In this document: one piece after another, positions 22,830 through 29,849 of the stretch | Layout of the letters: the number at the start of each line of letters is the position of its first letter | Position numbering within the stretch: position 1 is the stretch's first letter | Source: Minisyncoccota bacterium | Lineage (GTDB): Bacteria > Patescibacteriota > Minisyncoccia > Moranbacterales > GCA-2747515 | Length of the DNA stretch: 34,125 nucleotides | Assembly (NCBI GenBank): GCA_020629675.1 | Contig: JAHDCW010000008.1 | Coordinates: 1-34,125, forward strand | Direction: 5' to 3' | Program-made: the position numbers and the translations under genes | The notes under the pieces: generated by a model | The model's input: the letters and a program-made list of their open reading frames with translations, nothing else | Databases searched by the model: none | What the model was told of the DNA's origin: nothing

Positions 22830-24656
22830 CTATTTACGAAGCACCTTAACAAATGCCTCCGCTGGGATATCCACTTTTCCCGAGGCTGCCATACGCTTTT
22901 TACCTGCCTTTTGCTTTTCGAGCAGCTTGCGCTTACGCGTGATATCGCCACCATACAGCTTTGCAGTCACATCTTTACGGTACGCACTCAGCGTCTCACG
23001 CGCGATGACCTTACCGCCAATGACAGCCTGAATCGGAATCGCAAAGTTTTGCCGATCGAGCACATCCTTGAGTTTTTTTACAACTGCCTTCCCCTCACGA
23101 ATCGCCCATGGTCGCGGGATAATACGCGCAAACGCATCCACAGGATCCCCTGCAATTAGCACATCCATCCGCACGACATCACTCACACGATAAGCACCTT
23201 TTTCATAATGCATCGACGCATAACCACTCGTCGCCCCCTTGAGCTGATCATGAAAATCAACAATCACATCCATGAGCGGTGCATCAAAGGTCAATTGAAC
23301 ACGTGTCGTCTCAAGATAAGTCGTAGATTTGTATTCAGAACGAATAGAGCCCATCAATTCCATCACATTACCCATGTACTCCGTCGGGGTGATAATATCT
23401 ACTTTCGCATACGGTTCCTGAATCTCATCGATGACGGATGGATCTGGTAGCTGAAGCGGTGAGTACACATCTTTATAGTTATCACTATGCTTTTCCTTGA
23501 CACGGTAGACGACACTTGGCGTCGTGATCGTCGCTGTAACATCAAACTCACGCGTCAGTCGCTCTTGAATTATCTCGAGATGCAGAAGCCCCAAAAACCC
23601 ACACCGGAACCCGCGCCCAAGTGCGATATTGCTCTCAGGCTCAAAATGAAATGCACTATCATTAAGTGACAGCTTTTCCATAGCGTCGCGCATCGCGCCA
23701 TAATCCTCTCCTTCCGCTGGATAAAAACTAGCATACACAACAGGCTGCACTTCCTTGTAGCCTGATAGTGGCTCGATATGATCATAGGATTTATCTCCAC
23801 CCTTGGTCACAAGCGTGATCGTGTCACCTACTCGACACTCACGGACACTCTTAAAGCCTGTCGCCAAGTAACCGATATCTCCAGCGGGAAGACCTTGTGC
23901 GGGCATATAAAGAGGACTAAAATGACCAATCTCCACCACGCTACTCTCTCCTGCAGTTGCCATCATATGAACGCGCTCATGCGTATCAATCTCTCCATCG
24001 ATTACACGAATATAAGCCAAGACGCCTTTATAGGAATCATACACACTATCAAAAATAAGTGCGCGTGCTGCACCAGCGCGATCCCCTGTCGGCGCTGGCA
24101 CTTGGTCGATCACATGTCCCAGCAGCTCTGGCACACCCTCACCTGTCTTACCACTCACAGCCAGCACATCACTGTGATCACACCCAATCAGCGACACGAT
24201 TTCATCGGTTACCTTTTCAGGGTCTGCATTTGGGAGGTCAATCTTATTGATCACCGGTATAATCGTCAGATCATGCTCCAGTGCAAAATAGAGATTAGTC
24301 AGTGTCTGCGCCTGAATGCCTTGTGTCGCATCCACCAAAAGCACAGCACCTTCTACGGCAGCAAGTGACCGCGAGACCTCATACGCAAAGTCAACGTGCC
24401 CCGGCGTGTCAATCAAGTTGAGTGTGTAATCACGACCCTTGTGCGTATGATGCATCTGCACAGGCTGCAGTTTGATAGTAATACCACGCTCCCGCTCGAT
24501 ATCCATCTGATCAAGCAGCTGCTCTTTCATCTGACGCTTCTCTACGGTACCCGTGATCTCCATCATCCGATCACTGAGCGTACTTTTGCCATGATCGATG
24601 TGTGCGATAATGCAGAAATTTCGAATAGTATCCTGTGAAATAGTTTCTTTTGTCAT
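22830..24656 (-). CDS. lepA: Elongation factor 4 (LepA), GTPase
   Basis: EF4 is a ribosome-associated translational GTPase linked to back-translocation and initiation. The 608-aa length is normal. G-motifs are 'AHIDHGKST' at 18-26, 'DTPGHVDF' and 'NKIDLP'. The family-specific C-terminal domain is complete, with 'LYGGDITRKRKLLEKQKAGKKRM' and the basic end 'AFVKVLRK'. It is probably leaderless: a -10 lies 6 nt upstream of the ATG with a matching -35. It lies 39 nt after the FGase-family gene and starts the run of lepA, small peptide, FtsB-like, PpiC-type, membrane protein, cysS and SDR. Confidence 0.97.
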   Translation of the reverse strand: MTKETISQDTIRNFCIIAHIDHGKSTLSDRMMEITGTVEKRQMKEQLLDQMDIERERGITIKLQPVQMHHTHKGRDYTLNLIDTPGHVDFAYEVSRSLAAVEGAVLLVDATQGIQAQTLTNLYFALEHDLTIIPVINKIDLPNADPEKVTDEIVSLIGCDHSDVLAVSGKTGEGVPELLGHVIDQVPAPTGDRAGAARALIFDSVYDSYKGVLAYIRVIDGEIDTHERVHMMATAGESSVVEIGHFSPLYMPAQGLPAGDIGYLATGFKSVRECRVGDTITLVTKGGDKSYDHIEPLSGYKEVQPVVYASFYPAEGEDYGAMRDAMEKLSLNDSAFHFEPESNIALGRGFRCGFLGLLHLEIIQERLTREFDVTATITTPSVVYRVKEKHSDNYKDVYSPLQLPDPSVIDEIQEPYAKVDIITPTEYMGNVMELMGSIRSEYKSTTYLETTRVQLTFDAPLMDVIVDFHDQLKGATSGYASMHYEKGAYRVSDVVRMDVLIAGDPVDAFARIIPRPWAIREGKAVVKKLKDVLDRQNFAIPIQAVIGGKVIARETLSAYRKDVTAKLYGGDITRKRKLLEKQKAGKKRMAASGKVDIPAEAFVKVLRK

Positions 24657-24662
24657 AGCGTA

Positions 24663-24691
24663 ATACTACGGCCTAACAATCAAAATGTAAA
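24663..24691 (-). promoter_or_regulatory. Promoter of lepA, leaderless start
   Basis: On the - strand TTTACA (24691-24686), 17 nt, then TAGTAT (24668-24663), then 6 nt to the lepA ATG. Transcription should start at the A of ATG. Confidence 0.65.
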
Positions 24692-24695
24692 GCTT

Positions 24696-25493
24696 TTATG
24701 ATGCGATGAGGCGCTCGAGAGCATAGTGTAAACTCTCACAAATCACAGCGTACTGATGATGATCACCGACTAGTAAATCATTAGACACCTCAACGATCAA
24801 AACTGTGACATCGTCATCCTGCTCAAATTGATCCATCGCAGCGCGGAGTGAGTCTGGCTCTGCAATATCATACGGGACATTGAGATCTATCCGCAGACCT
24901 CCTGCCTTCTCTCTTAAAAATCCCTGAAATAACTCTGCTTGTGCGCGATATTTTTTACGAAACAAAATACCGATATCCGTGTCGCGTCGCTGACCGTTGT
25001 ACTGGCGAAAATACGAGTGAATTTGAACCAAAAAAATATGATCATGAGACTGACGTAACTCTCCAACGATACGCGCTGCCTCTGCTTGATAGGGTACAGC
25101 AAATTCATCAAATCGCCTTCGCTCTTCCTCAGGATCATCAGGGTTAGCTGGCACATCAACAATTTTTTCCTCACCTGCTATGACAGTCAACAGCTGTCTT
25201 TTTAGGGCACTTGCATGAAAGATGTCCGTTGGGTTGTCTACGAGCTGACGATTTACATCAATCACTGCACGCGAGTAACAAGCCTCTAATGTTGAGCACG
25301 CGCACACCCGAGTGAGATCGTGTGTCAGAGCAGCTGCTCCAGGATCATCAACATCCTTCGCATTTTCAAATTCTTCGGGCGTCATCCCTAAATATGGCGG
25401 ATACTCTGGAGGTACCACCCGCGATGCATGCTCACAGGTTAAAAAGAGTGCTGATTGCACATTAATGGCAGATGTAAAATATTTTTTATTCAT
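24696..25493 (-). CDS. N-formylglutamate amidohydrolase-family (FGase) protein
   Basis: This 265-aa protein resembles the FGase family (PF05013), Zn hydrolases that cleave N-formyl or related amide groups from acidic amino acids. Seen are 'FLTCEHASRVVPPEYPP' at about 17-33, 'DVDDPGAAALTHDLTRV' at 48-64, 'CYSRAVIDVNRQLVD' at 72-86, 'LVQIHSYFRQYNG' (IHSY block) near 155-167, and 'VLIVEVSNDLLVGD' near 231-244 (usually iEir.Dl). The His/Glu/Asp ligands fit the family. It lies 74 nt after the second ATP-grasp gene, beyond a terminator, so it is probably a separate unit that may still act with the ATP-grasp enzymes. A histidine-degradation role is unlikely here, as no hut genes are present. Confidence 0.85.
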   Translation of the reverse strand: MNKKYFTSAINVQSALFLTCEHASRVVPPEYPPYLGMTPEEFENAKDVDDPGAAALTHDLTRVCACSTLEACYSRAVIDVNRQLVDNPTDIFHASALKRQLLTVIAGEEKIVDVPANPDDPEEERRRFDEFAVPYQAEAARIVGELRQSHDHIFLVQIHSYFRQYNGQRRDTDIGILFRKKYRAQAELFQGFLREKAGGLRIDLNVPYDIAEPDSLRAAMDQFEQDDDVTVLIVEVSNDLLVGDHHQYAVICESLHYALERLIAS

Positions 25494-25517
25494 AATGTTA
25501 TGTTATCGGTAATTCTC

Positions 25518-25560
25518 TTAAAAAGAAAGGGCCAGCTTTTAAACGATGAAAAACTGACCC
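25518..25560 (-). terminator. Terminator of the ATP-grasp operon
   Basis: On the - strand GGG-t-CAG-tTTT pairs with AAAAgCTG-g-CCC around a small loop, followed by TTTCTTTTT. It lies 7 nt after the stop of the second ATP-grasp gene. Confidence 0.8.
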
Positions 25561-25567
25561 AAATTAA

Positions 25568-26563
25568 TTATACGAGACTAAGATCTCTACCCGCATTTAT
25601 AACCGAACGTAACTGAGACTCCCGACTTTGAGGTAGTATAACCGCACCAAATACCGCACTGTCCCTTCCGTGGATTATAGAGTATTTCCTCGCATCCAAA
25701 CCATTCCACATACCTCCAAGTAGGTGGTATTTGAAACCACCTATATGAACAGCGAAAACTCGACGAATAGCCTTCATGTGCACTTGTACTTGAGATAAAT
25801 CTATAGCCGGGAAATATGGCTGGATGACCCAGGTGGAGCTCTGTGCCATTTTACTTTTGAGCTTCTCCTCCTTATTAATCGCATCTTTTGGCTTTTGACC
25901 CTGATAAGGCCACCATAAACACGCTTTGAAACCTCTCGTGCCTTGCACGGGTTTAAGAAAAAACGCTTCACGTAAATCGCACTGCTTTACAGAAGATACG
26001 ATCTTTGCGTGTGCTTCTGGCACATACTCTAAGTATGACTTATCACCCTCCGTCACAATCGGACGCAGGGAACGCGCCTGAATATTCCACTCAGGTGGAC
26101 AATTCTGAAGCTCCTCAGGTCGCATCACAGGCCACAGAAACCCATTCCCTTCCATATAACCCTCCACCTTGGATGCATCACCAAAAGTAAGATGTGAATC
26201 AGTAATCACTCTTGAGCTAGACACGTAAGCCTTGCATGGTTTCAAAACATCCCTCACCAAACAATTAATATTTGACGCGAGCACTTGTGATGTCAGACCT
26301 GCAATGGACATGCCGTGAGGTGAACAATCCACTTCATAGATACAAACTTCACCATCGTATAGTGTGTAATCAACTCGCACGAACATACTTGGCACTTTAA
26401 GTGCATTCATGATATGCGTATTTTCATTTGGTGCATGCTGAAGCCACTTCTCAATAACTGAATCAAGTATGCAGCATTCAGACTCACTCATCACCATGTC
26501 GTGATCTGACACAAGATAATTCTGTCCACCTAATATTTTTCTTTGTACACTCGTATAACTCAT
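25568..26563 (-). CDS. ATP-grasp-like ligase 2, glutathionylspermidine synthetase-like
   Basis: This 331-aa protein appears to be a circularly permuted ATP-grasp ligase. In 'FVRVDYTLYDGEVCIYEVDCSPHG' (61-84), D65, E77 and D79 form a D-x11-E-x-D set that resembles the Mg-binding D...E.N of glutathionylspermidine synthetase. 'FFLKPVQGTRGFKACLWWP' at 201-219 looks like the Lys-plus-Gly-loop ATP clamp, 'WVIQPYFPAIDL' the hinge, and 'IGGFKYHLLGGMWNG' a late substrate loop. These enzymes join a carboxylate to an amine with ATP. AGGAG lies 6 nt upstream of the ATG, overlapping the stop region of ligase 1, so translation is coupled. The order of motifs matches ligase 1, so they look like distant paralogues. 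Confidence 0.75.
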   Translation of the reverse strand: MSYTSVQRKILGGQNYLVSDHDMVMSESECCILDSVIEKWLQHAPNENTHIMNALKVPSMFVRVDYTLYDGEVCIYEVDCSPHGMSIAGLTSQVLASNINCLVRDVLKPCKAYVSSSRVITDSHLTFGDASKVEGYMEGNGFLWPVMRPEELQNCPPEWNIQARSLRPIVTEGDKSYLEYVPEAHAKIVSSVKQCDLREAFFLKPVQGTRGFKACLWWPYQGQKPKDAINKEEKLKSKMAQSSTWVIQPYFPAIDLSQVQVHMKAIRRVFAVHIGGFKYHLLGGMWNGLDARKYSIIHGRDSAVFGAVILPQSRESQLRSVINAGRDLSLV

Positions 26564-26566
26564 GCT

Positions 26567-27568
26567 TTACTCCTGAAATGAAGAAAAAGAAGAAATAAAC
26601 GCGCCTTGCGCGACGTTCATCTTGCCGTTGAATAAATGATCTTGATGAAACCTTGAAAAATACCCAATTGGAGTTAAGGCGCTCCCGCGCGCAAAGAAAG
26701 AAATACACAAATCAAAAACATACTTCTCATTCTGATGCTGCACCAATGGATGTTCCAAAAAAGGTGAAACGCCATAATTTTGAGCACCTTTCAGTTTTTG
26801 CACCTCCTGTTGCCACGCATGATCGTCATAAAACCTGCCCACAATCACACCATTACCAGATGAGCCATTGAGTGGCTTTAAGACATAGTTTATTTTGCCT
26901 GAAACCAACTCATGCTCGGCAATATCGGTCAAACGTCGCACACCAGGTAGACGACCTTTAAAGCCAGGATCATCTTGGATATTGTCATAATATGGAGCTA
27001 CGACGCGATCACCGAGATCTCTCAATACCTGCATCTCTTTTGGTGTATAATGTGTCTCACCTTCGCTGCGACAATCTCCCCATCGCCAAATATGGTCATA
27101 GGCATGCAAATCATCCTGAGATGTTATAACATCCAAATCAGGCCACTCCCCCTCAAGAAAAGATTTGCATTGTTTAAAATATGTCTGCTTAAGAGAAGAA
27201 ATCATCCCTGGGAAAAATGCTACCTTACCCTCAAGATTACACCTCATCACCTCCACCACTCGCTTTGTGTAGTTTGACTCATAACCAAATACACTTTGAC
27301 TCGCAACAATATCAAGTGCTATGCATTCTGGACCATTTGTATTGATCTCATATACACCAACCACCTCAAACTGCTCATCGATATACGTGCCAGCAAGATC
27401 AAATCGAATCAAGCCTTGGTATCGCTCATTTGTCACTTGCGGCCAAATATCCTCACAATAAGAGAAAATAGCATCTTGCTCAGCCTGAGACATGACAAAT
27501 CGCGCCAGCGCTATATTAAATCCCAGCGGCAGCGTTTCAACGTGCGTAAGATTTCCCTCTATATTCAT
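26567..27568 (-). CDS. ATP-grasp-like ligase 1, glutathionylspermidine synthetase-like
   Basis: The start is ATG 27568, 333 aa, chosen because GGAGG lies 6 nt upstream; a TTG at 27664 would run through a terminator hairpin and is rejected. 'LIRFDLAG...VVGVYEINTNGPECIAL' (53-85) holds D57, E74 and N76, an E-x-N pair like the Mg ligands of glutathionylspermidine synthetase. 'YVLKPLNGSSGNGVIVGR' (228-245) is the Lys-Gly-loop. 'YVFDLCISFFARG' and 'PIGYFSRFHQDHLFNGKMNVAQGAFIS' close the fold. The predicted reaction is ATP-dependent amide (or ester) formation on an amino acid or peptide. It is preceded by a leader ORF and an attenuator-like hairpin and followed at once by ligase 2. Confidence 0.8.
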   Translation of the reverse strand: MNIEGNLTHVETLPLGFNIALARFVMSQAEQDAIFSYCEDIWPQVTNERYQGLIRFDLAGTYIDEQFEVVGVYEINTNGPECIALDIVASQSVFGYESNYTKRVVEVMRCNLEGKVAFFPGMISSLKQTYFKQCKSFLEGEWPDLDVITSQDDLHAYDHIWRWGDCRSEGETHYTPKEMQVLRDLGDRVVAPYYDNIQDDPGFKGRLPGVRRLTDIAEHELVSGKINYVLKPLNGSSGNGVIVGRFYDDHAWQQEVQKLKGAQNYGVSPFLEHPLVQHQNEKYVFDLCISFFARGSALTPIGYFSRFHQDHLFNGKMNVAQGAFISSFSSFQE

Positions 27569-27597
27569 CCGTACCTCCGGAAAGTAATGTGAAAGAA

Positions 27598-27676
27598 CAA
27601 AAAATCCGGCAGTCAGTGCCGGGACGTATAGTTTGTGAGTAATGTGACCTATCTTACTTCGCAAATAAAACCCGGC
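27598..27676 (-). promoter_or_regulatory. Candidate transcription attenuator before ligase 1
   Basis: The - strand carries a terminator hairpin CCGGCA (27622-27617), CTGAC loop, TGCCGG (27611-27606), then A and six T. It ends only about 30 nt before the ligase-1 ATG, leaving no room for another promoter. An upstream GCCGGG (27676-27671) is fully complementary to CCCGGC (27623-27618), so an antiterminator can compete with the terminator. The upstream segment lies in the last codons of the leader ORF, and a CTGTC/GACAG hairpin precedes it. A translating ribosome would mask GCCGGG and favour termination; a stalled one could free it. Confidence 0.65.
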
Positions 27677-27734
27677 GCCTGTCTCCTGACAGCCACAGAA
27701 TCATAATCACAAAAATAAAATAGACTTTACTCAT
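27654..27734 (-). CDS. 26-aa leader peptide ahead of ligase 1
   Basis: ATG at 27734, TAA at 27656-27654. The peptide starts MSKVYFIFVIMILWLS and ends GDRRRVLFAK, a hydrophobic stretch followed by three Arg. The ATG is 6 nt after a -10, so the mRNA begins at the start codon. The last codons contain the GCCGGG segment that pairs with the downstream terminator. It shares the start M-x-K-V with the other leader ORF at 28170. It could act as an attenuation leader or, less likely, be a functional small membrane peptide. Confidence 0.5.
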   Translation of the reverse strand: MSKVYFIFVIMILWLSGDRRRVLFAK

Positions 27735-27740
27735 ACAAAA

Positions 27741-27768
27741 AGAATAGCAAAATTATATAGTGTGTCAA
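27741..27768 (-). promoter_or_regulatory. Promoter of the ligase-1 operon
   Basis: On the - strand TTGACA (27768-27763), 16 nt, then extended -10 TGC-TATTCT (27749-27741), then 6 nt to the leader-ORF ATG. A TATAAT also lies inside the spacer but has no good -35. Confidence 0.6.
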
Positions 27769-27773
27769 GTCAA

Positions 27774-27802
27774 TAAAAAAGAGGATGCATTAATATGCAT
27801 CC
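27774..27802 (-). terminator. Terminator of the 60-aa small-protein gene
   Basis: A perfect 8-bp stem GGATGCAT / ATGCATCC with a 4-nt loop is followed on the - strand by TCTTTTTT. It lies about 38 nt after the small gene's stop and separates it from the ligase-1 promoter. Confidence 0.88.
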
Positions 27803-27840
27803 CCATTAATATTATTTAGAAAATGTGGTGAAATTCCTCG

Positions 27841-28023
27841 TTAATTATCTTTTGAATTTTCTTCACTTAACAAGCTACACTGCCCATCTTCGGAAGCTCC
27901 ATCTTCACACTCCACCTCTCCAGGTGAGCTTACTGAGTTATTTAGTATCGGAACCATCCTTCGCATGTTTCTCCTGTCATGTTCGTCCAAACCTAAAATT
28001 TCCAAATCACCGCAATCTACCAC
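27841..28023 (-). CDS. 60-aa acidic Ser/Cys-containing protein, candidate peptide precursor
   Basis: I know no family for this protein. The start is GTG 28023, set by AGAAGGAG 7 nt upstream; a TTG at 28041 would lie before the Shine-Dalgarno. The product has no signal peptide. The first half holds a charged helix-like region ('LEILGLDEHDRRNMRRMV'), and the C-terminal 30 residues are acidic and rich in Ser, Glu, Asp and Gly with two Cys ('SSPGEVECEDGASEDGQCS', then 'LLSEENSKDN'). A leader-like half followed by an Asp/Glu/Ser-rich tail is what ATP-grasp-modified peptides (graspetides) look like, and two ATP-grasp genes follow downstream. It is equally possible that it is a small regulator. It has its own promoter, leader ORF, attenuator and terminator. 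Confidence 0.55.
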   Translation of the reverse strand: MVDCGDLEILGLDEHDRRNMRRMVPILNNSVSSPGEVECEDGASEDGQCSLLSEENSKDN

Positions 28024-28045
28024 TTTCAATCTCCTTCTCAAAGAA

Positions 28046-28104
28046 CAAAAAATCCGACAGCGAATGCCGGGGCGTCTGAGAATGTTTATGATATCTACCC
28101 GGCA
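28046..28104 (-). promoter_or_regulatory. Candidate transcription attenuator before the 60-aa gene
   Basis: The - strand terminator is CCGGCA (28070-28065), TTCGC loop, TGTCGG (28059-28054), A and six T. It lies about 8 nt before AGAAGGAG and 23 nt before the GTG. The upstream TGCCGGG (28104-28098), 3 nt after the leader-ORF stop, is a perfect 7-bp complement of CCCGGCA (28071-28065). A ribosome terminating at the leader stop would cover it. The tract from the terminator to TTTGTTCTTT is nearly identical to that before ligase 1 (17 identical bases plus). Confidence 0.7.
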
Positions 28105-28107
28105 ACT

Positions 28108-28170
28108 CTAAATGACTTCTACGACGTAGAAGGACTTCTTCACTAGAATTGAGGCGCATACTTTTCTCAT
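28108..28170 (-). CDS. 20-aa leader peptide ahead of the 60-aa gene
   Basis: ATG 28170, TAG 28110-28108, sequence MRKVCASILVKKSFYVVEVI. It is Val/Ile-rich near the end, and the last part is coded within a 17-nt palindrome (CTTCTACG-A-CGTAGAAG, 28116-28132) that forms a hairpin in the leader RNA. The ATG is 6 nt after a good -10, so it is probably translated from a leaderless transcript. Position, size and the downstream pairing segments fit an attenuation leader. The signal sensed is unknown. Confidence 0.5.
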   Translation of the reverse strand: MRKVCASILVKKSFYVVEVI

Positions 28171-28176
28171 AGCATT

Positions 28177-28185
28177 ATAATACCA
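28177..28185 (-). promoter_or_regulatory. Extended -10 promoter of the 60-aa gene
   Basis: On the - strand TGG-TATTAT (28185-28177), then 6 nt to the leader ATG at 28170. No clear -35. It lies just after the murJ stop. Confidence 0.55.
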
Positions 28186-28204
28186 TAATTAACAAATCAT
28201 GCAA

Positions 28205-29830
28205 CTAGCCGTGGTTCTGCTCCTCCGCTGCCACTGACGCGCGTCCAAACATGCGCACAATAATCTTGTTGCGGATCGTATCAAACTCCTCAAGGCCAAA
28301 TAAAGCACCAATCCCGAGATACATCAAGATACCAGCGCTCGCTGCAGTCGCTGCCTGGATCAAAAATTGCCAGACATAAATCATCGTACCAAATGCATTA
28401 CCCACAAAATCCTTGGTCACATGCGTCACTCCTGCAGCGATCAGGGATGCGAGCGCTGTAATCAAAATACTTCTTACGAAATGTTCTTCCTTAAAGTTTT
28501 TAAGAAATTTTTGTGACAGCAAAAGAAGCATACCAGCATTGACCATCGACGCGATCGAAAACGCCATCGCAAGTGCCACCACATCATAATAGTCGATAAG
28601 CGCAACAATCGTCACGATATTGACTACCTGACTTGCGAGCGCACACCAGAGCGGCGTCTTAGTATCACCACGCGCATAAAAAGCACGCGCCATCAGTGGG
28701 ATCATACTTTGCGCAAATAAACTAATGAGCAGATAACTCAACACACTAATCGTCAGAGCTGTATCCGTCTTATCAAAATATCCTGCACCATAAACAAGTC
28801 GTACAATCTGAGCACGCAGTACCCACATGATCAAGCTAAGTGGCACAACATAATACAAAATCCGACGTAGCGTCCTAATGTAGACCTCCGTAAAATACTC
28901 CTGCTCATCCGTGGCATGTGCTTTGGCAAGCACAGGAAATGCTGCAAGCGCAAATGACACGCCCACGATACCTAAAATCACACTTTGGATATTGTGTGCA
29001 AAGGTAAAAATTGTGAGACTTCCCGCTGCGAGACCTGACGCAAAGAAAATGGTCAAAAAAAGTGATATTTGATTGGAGGCACTTCCAAAGATGCGCGGGA
29101 GCATCGTCCGTAAAATCGCTTTGACGTCAGAATTGCGATACGGCGAGCGCCGTGGCCAGAGCCATTTAAACCCTATGCACCTAGCTGCAAAAAGATGGAT
29201 ACAAAAATGCAAAAAAGAGCCAAACACAACACCGCACGCGAGTCCAATATCACCAATGCGCGGCACAAAGAAAACCACACCCGTGATAATACCGATGTTA
29301 TAAAGCAAAGGTGCACTAGAGTATAAAATAAACCGCTTCTCCGCTACCAATACACCCCCCAAAAGAGCGCTGATCGACAAGAAAAATGGTGACAAAAACA
29401 TCCAACGCATAAACTCCGTCGCCTGAGTAAGTGCTGCATCAGAAAACCCTGGTGCAATCATCGTCATTAGCTGCGCTGCAAACAAATAACCCACCAAACT
29501 AAGAGCGCTAACAACACCCAACAAGACTAACAATAAATCATTTGCACACCGCCACGCCCGCTGATGGTCTCCGCGCGCTATGAGTCCCGTAAAAAATGGG
29601 ACGAAAGCAGCTGCAAGCGACCCCACTATCAAAAGCTCAAATATAAAATCAGGTATCCGAAAAGCAGCATAATAAATATCAAGTACCTCCCCAGCACCAT
29701 AGTTGGCAGCCAAAATACGATCACGGATCAACCCCAAAATACGACTAAAAATACCAAAAAAAGCCACAATCAAGGCAGCGACACCGATTGAGGTTGTTTG
29801 TTCATGGATGATTTTTTTGATGAACTGCAT
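28205..29830 (-). CDS. murJ: Lipid II flippase MurJ (MviN family)
   Basis: MurJ flips lipid II across the membrane for peptidoglycan synthesis. The 541-aa protein has about 14 hydrophobic helices. The family start 'ALIVAFFGIFSRILGLIRDRILAANYGAGEVLDIYYAAFRIPDF' carries the Arg residues (in 'SRILGLIRDR') and Asp typical of the central cavity, followed by 'SLAAAFVPFFTGLIARGD'. Later 'RIFGSASNQISLFLTIFFASGLAAGSLTIFTFAHNIQSVILGIVGVSFALAAFPVLAK' and 'YFDKTDTALTISVLSYLLISLFAQSMIPLMARAFYARGDTKTPL' match the MviN pattern. It lies 19 nt after the DUF4012 gene in a cell-envelope run. No terminator is visible before the next promoter. Confidence 0.95.
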   Translation of the reverse strand: MQFIKKIIHEQTTSIGVAALIVAFFGIFSRILGLIRDRILAANYGAGEVLDIYYAAFRIPDFIFELLIVGSLAAAFVPFFTGLIARGDHQRAWRCANDLLLVLLGVVSALSLVGYLFAAQLMTMIAPGFSDAALTQATEFMRWMFLSPFFLSISALLGGVLVAEKRFILYSSAPLLYNIGIITGVVFFVPRIGDIGLACGVVFGSFLHFCIHLFAARCIGFKWLWPRRSPYRNSDVKAILRTMLPRIFGSASNQISLFLTIFFASGLAAGSLTIFTFAHNIQSVILGIVGVSFALAAFPVLAKAHATDEQEYFTEVYIRTLRRILYYVVPLSLIMWVLRAQIVRLVYGAGYFDKTDTALTISVLSYLLISLFAQSMIPLMARAFYARGDTKTPLWCALASQVVNIVTIVALIDYYDVVALAMAFSIASMVNAGMLLLLSQKFLKNFKEEHFVRSILITALASLIAAGVTHVTKDFVGNAFGTMIYVWQFLIQAATAASAGILMYLGIGALFGLEEFDTIRNKIIVRMFGRASVAAEEQNHG

Positions 29831-29849
29831 AGTATAAGACTAGCACAGT

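Noticed and set aside
24696-25493. Histidine-utilisation (hutG) role for the FGase-family gene
   Set aside because: No other hut gene is present and the neighbours are ATP-grasp ligases, so the pathway name is not supported.
27569-27664. N-terminal extension of ligase 1 from a TTG codon
   Set aside because: The extension reads through a terminator hairpin and the Shine-Dalgarno; ATG 27568 with GGAGG is far better.
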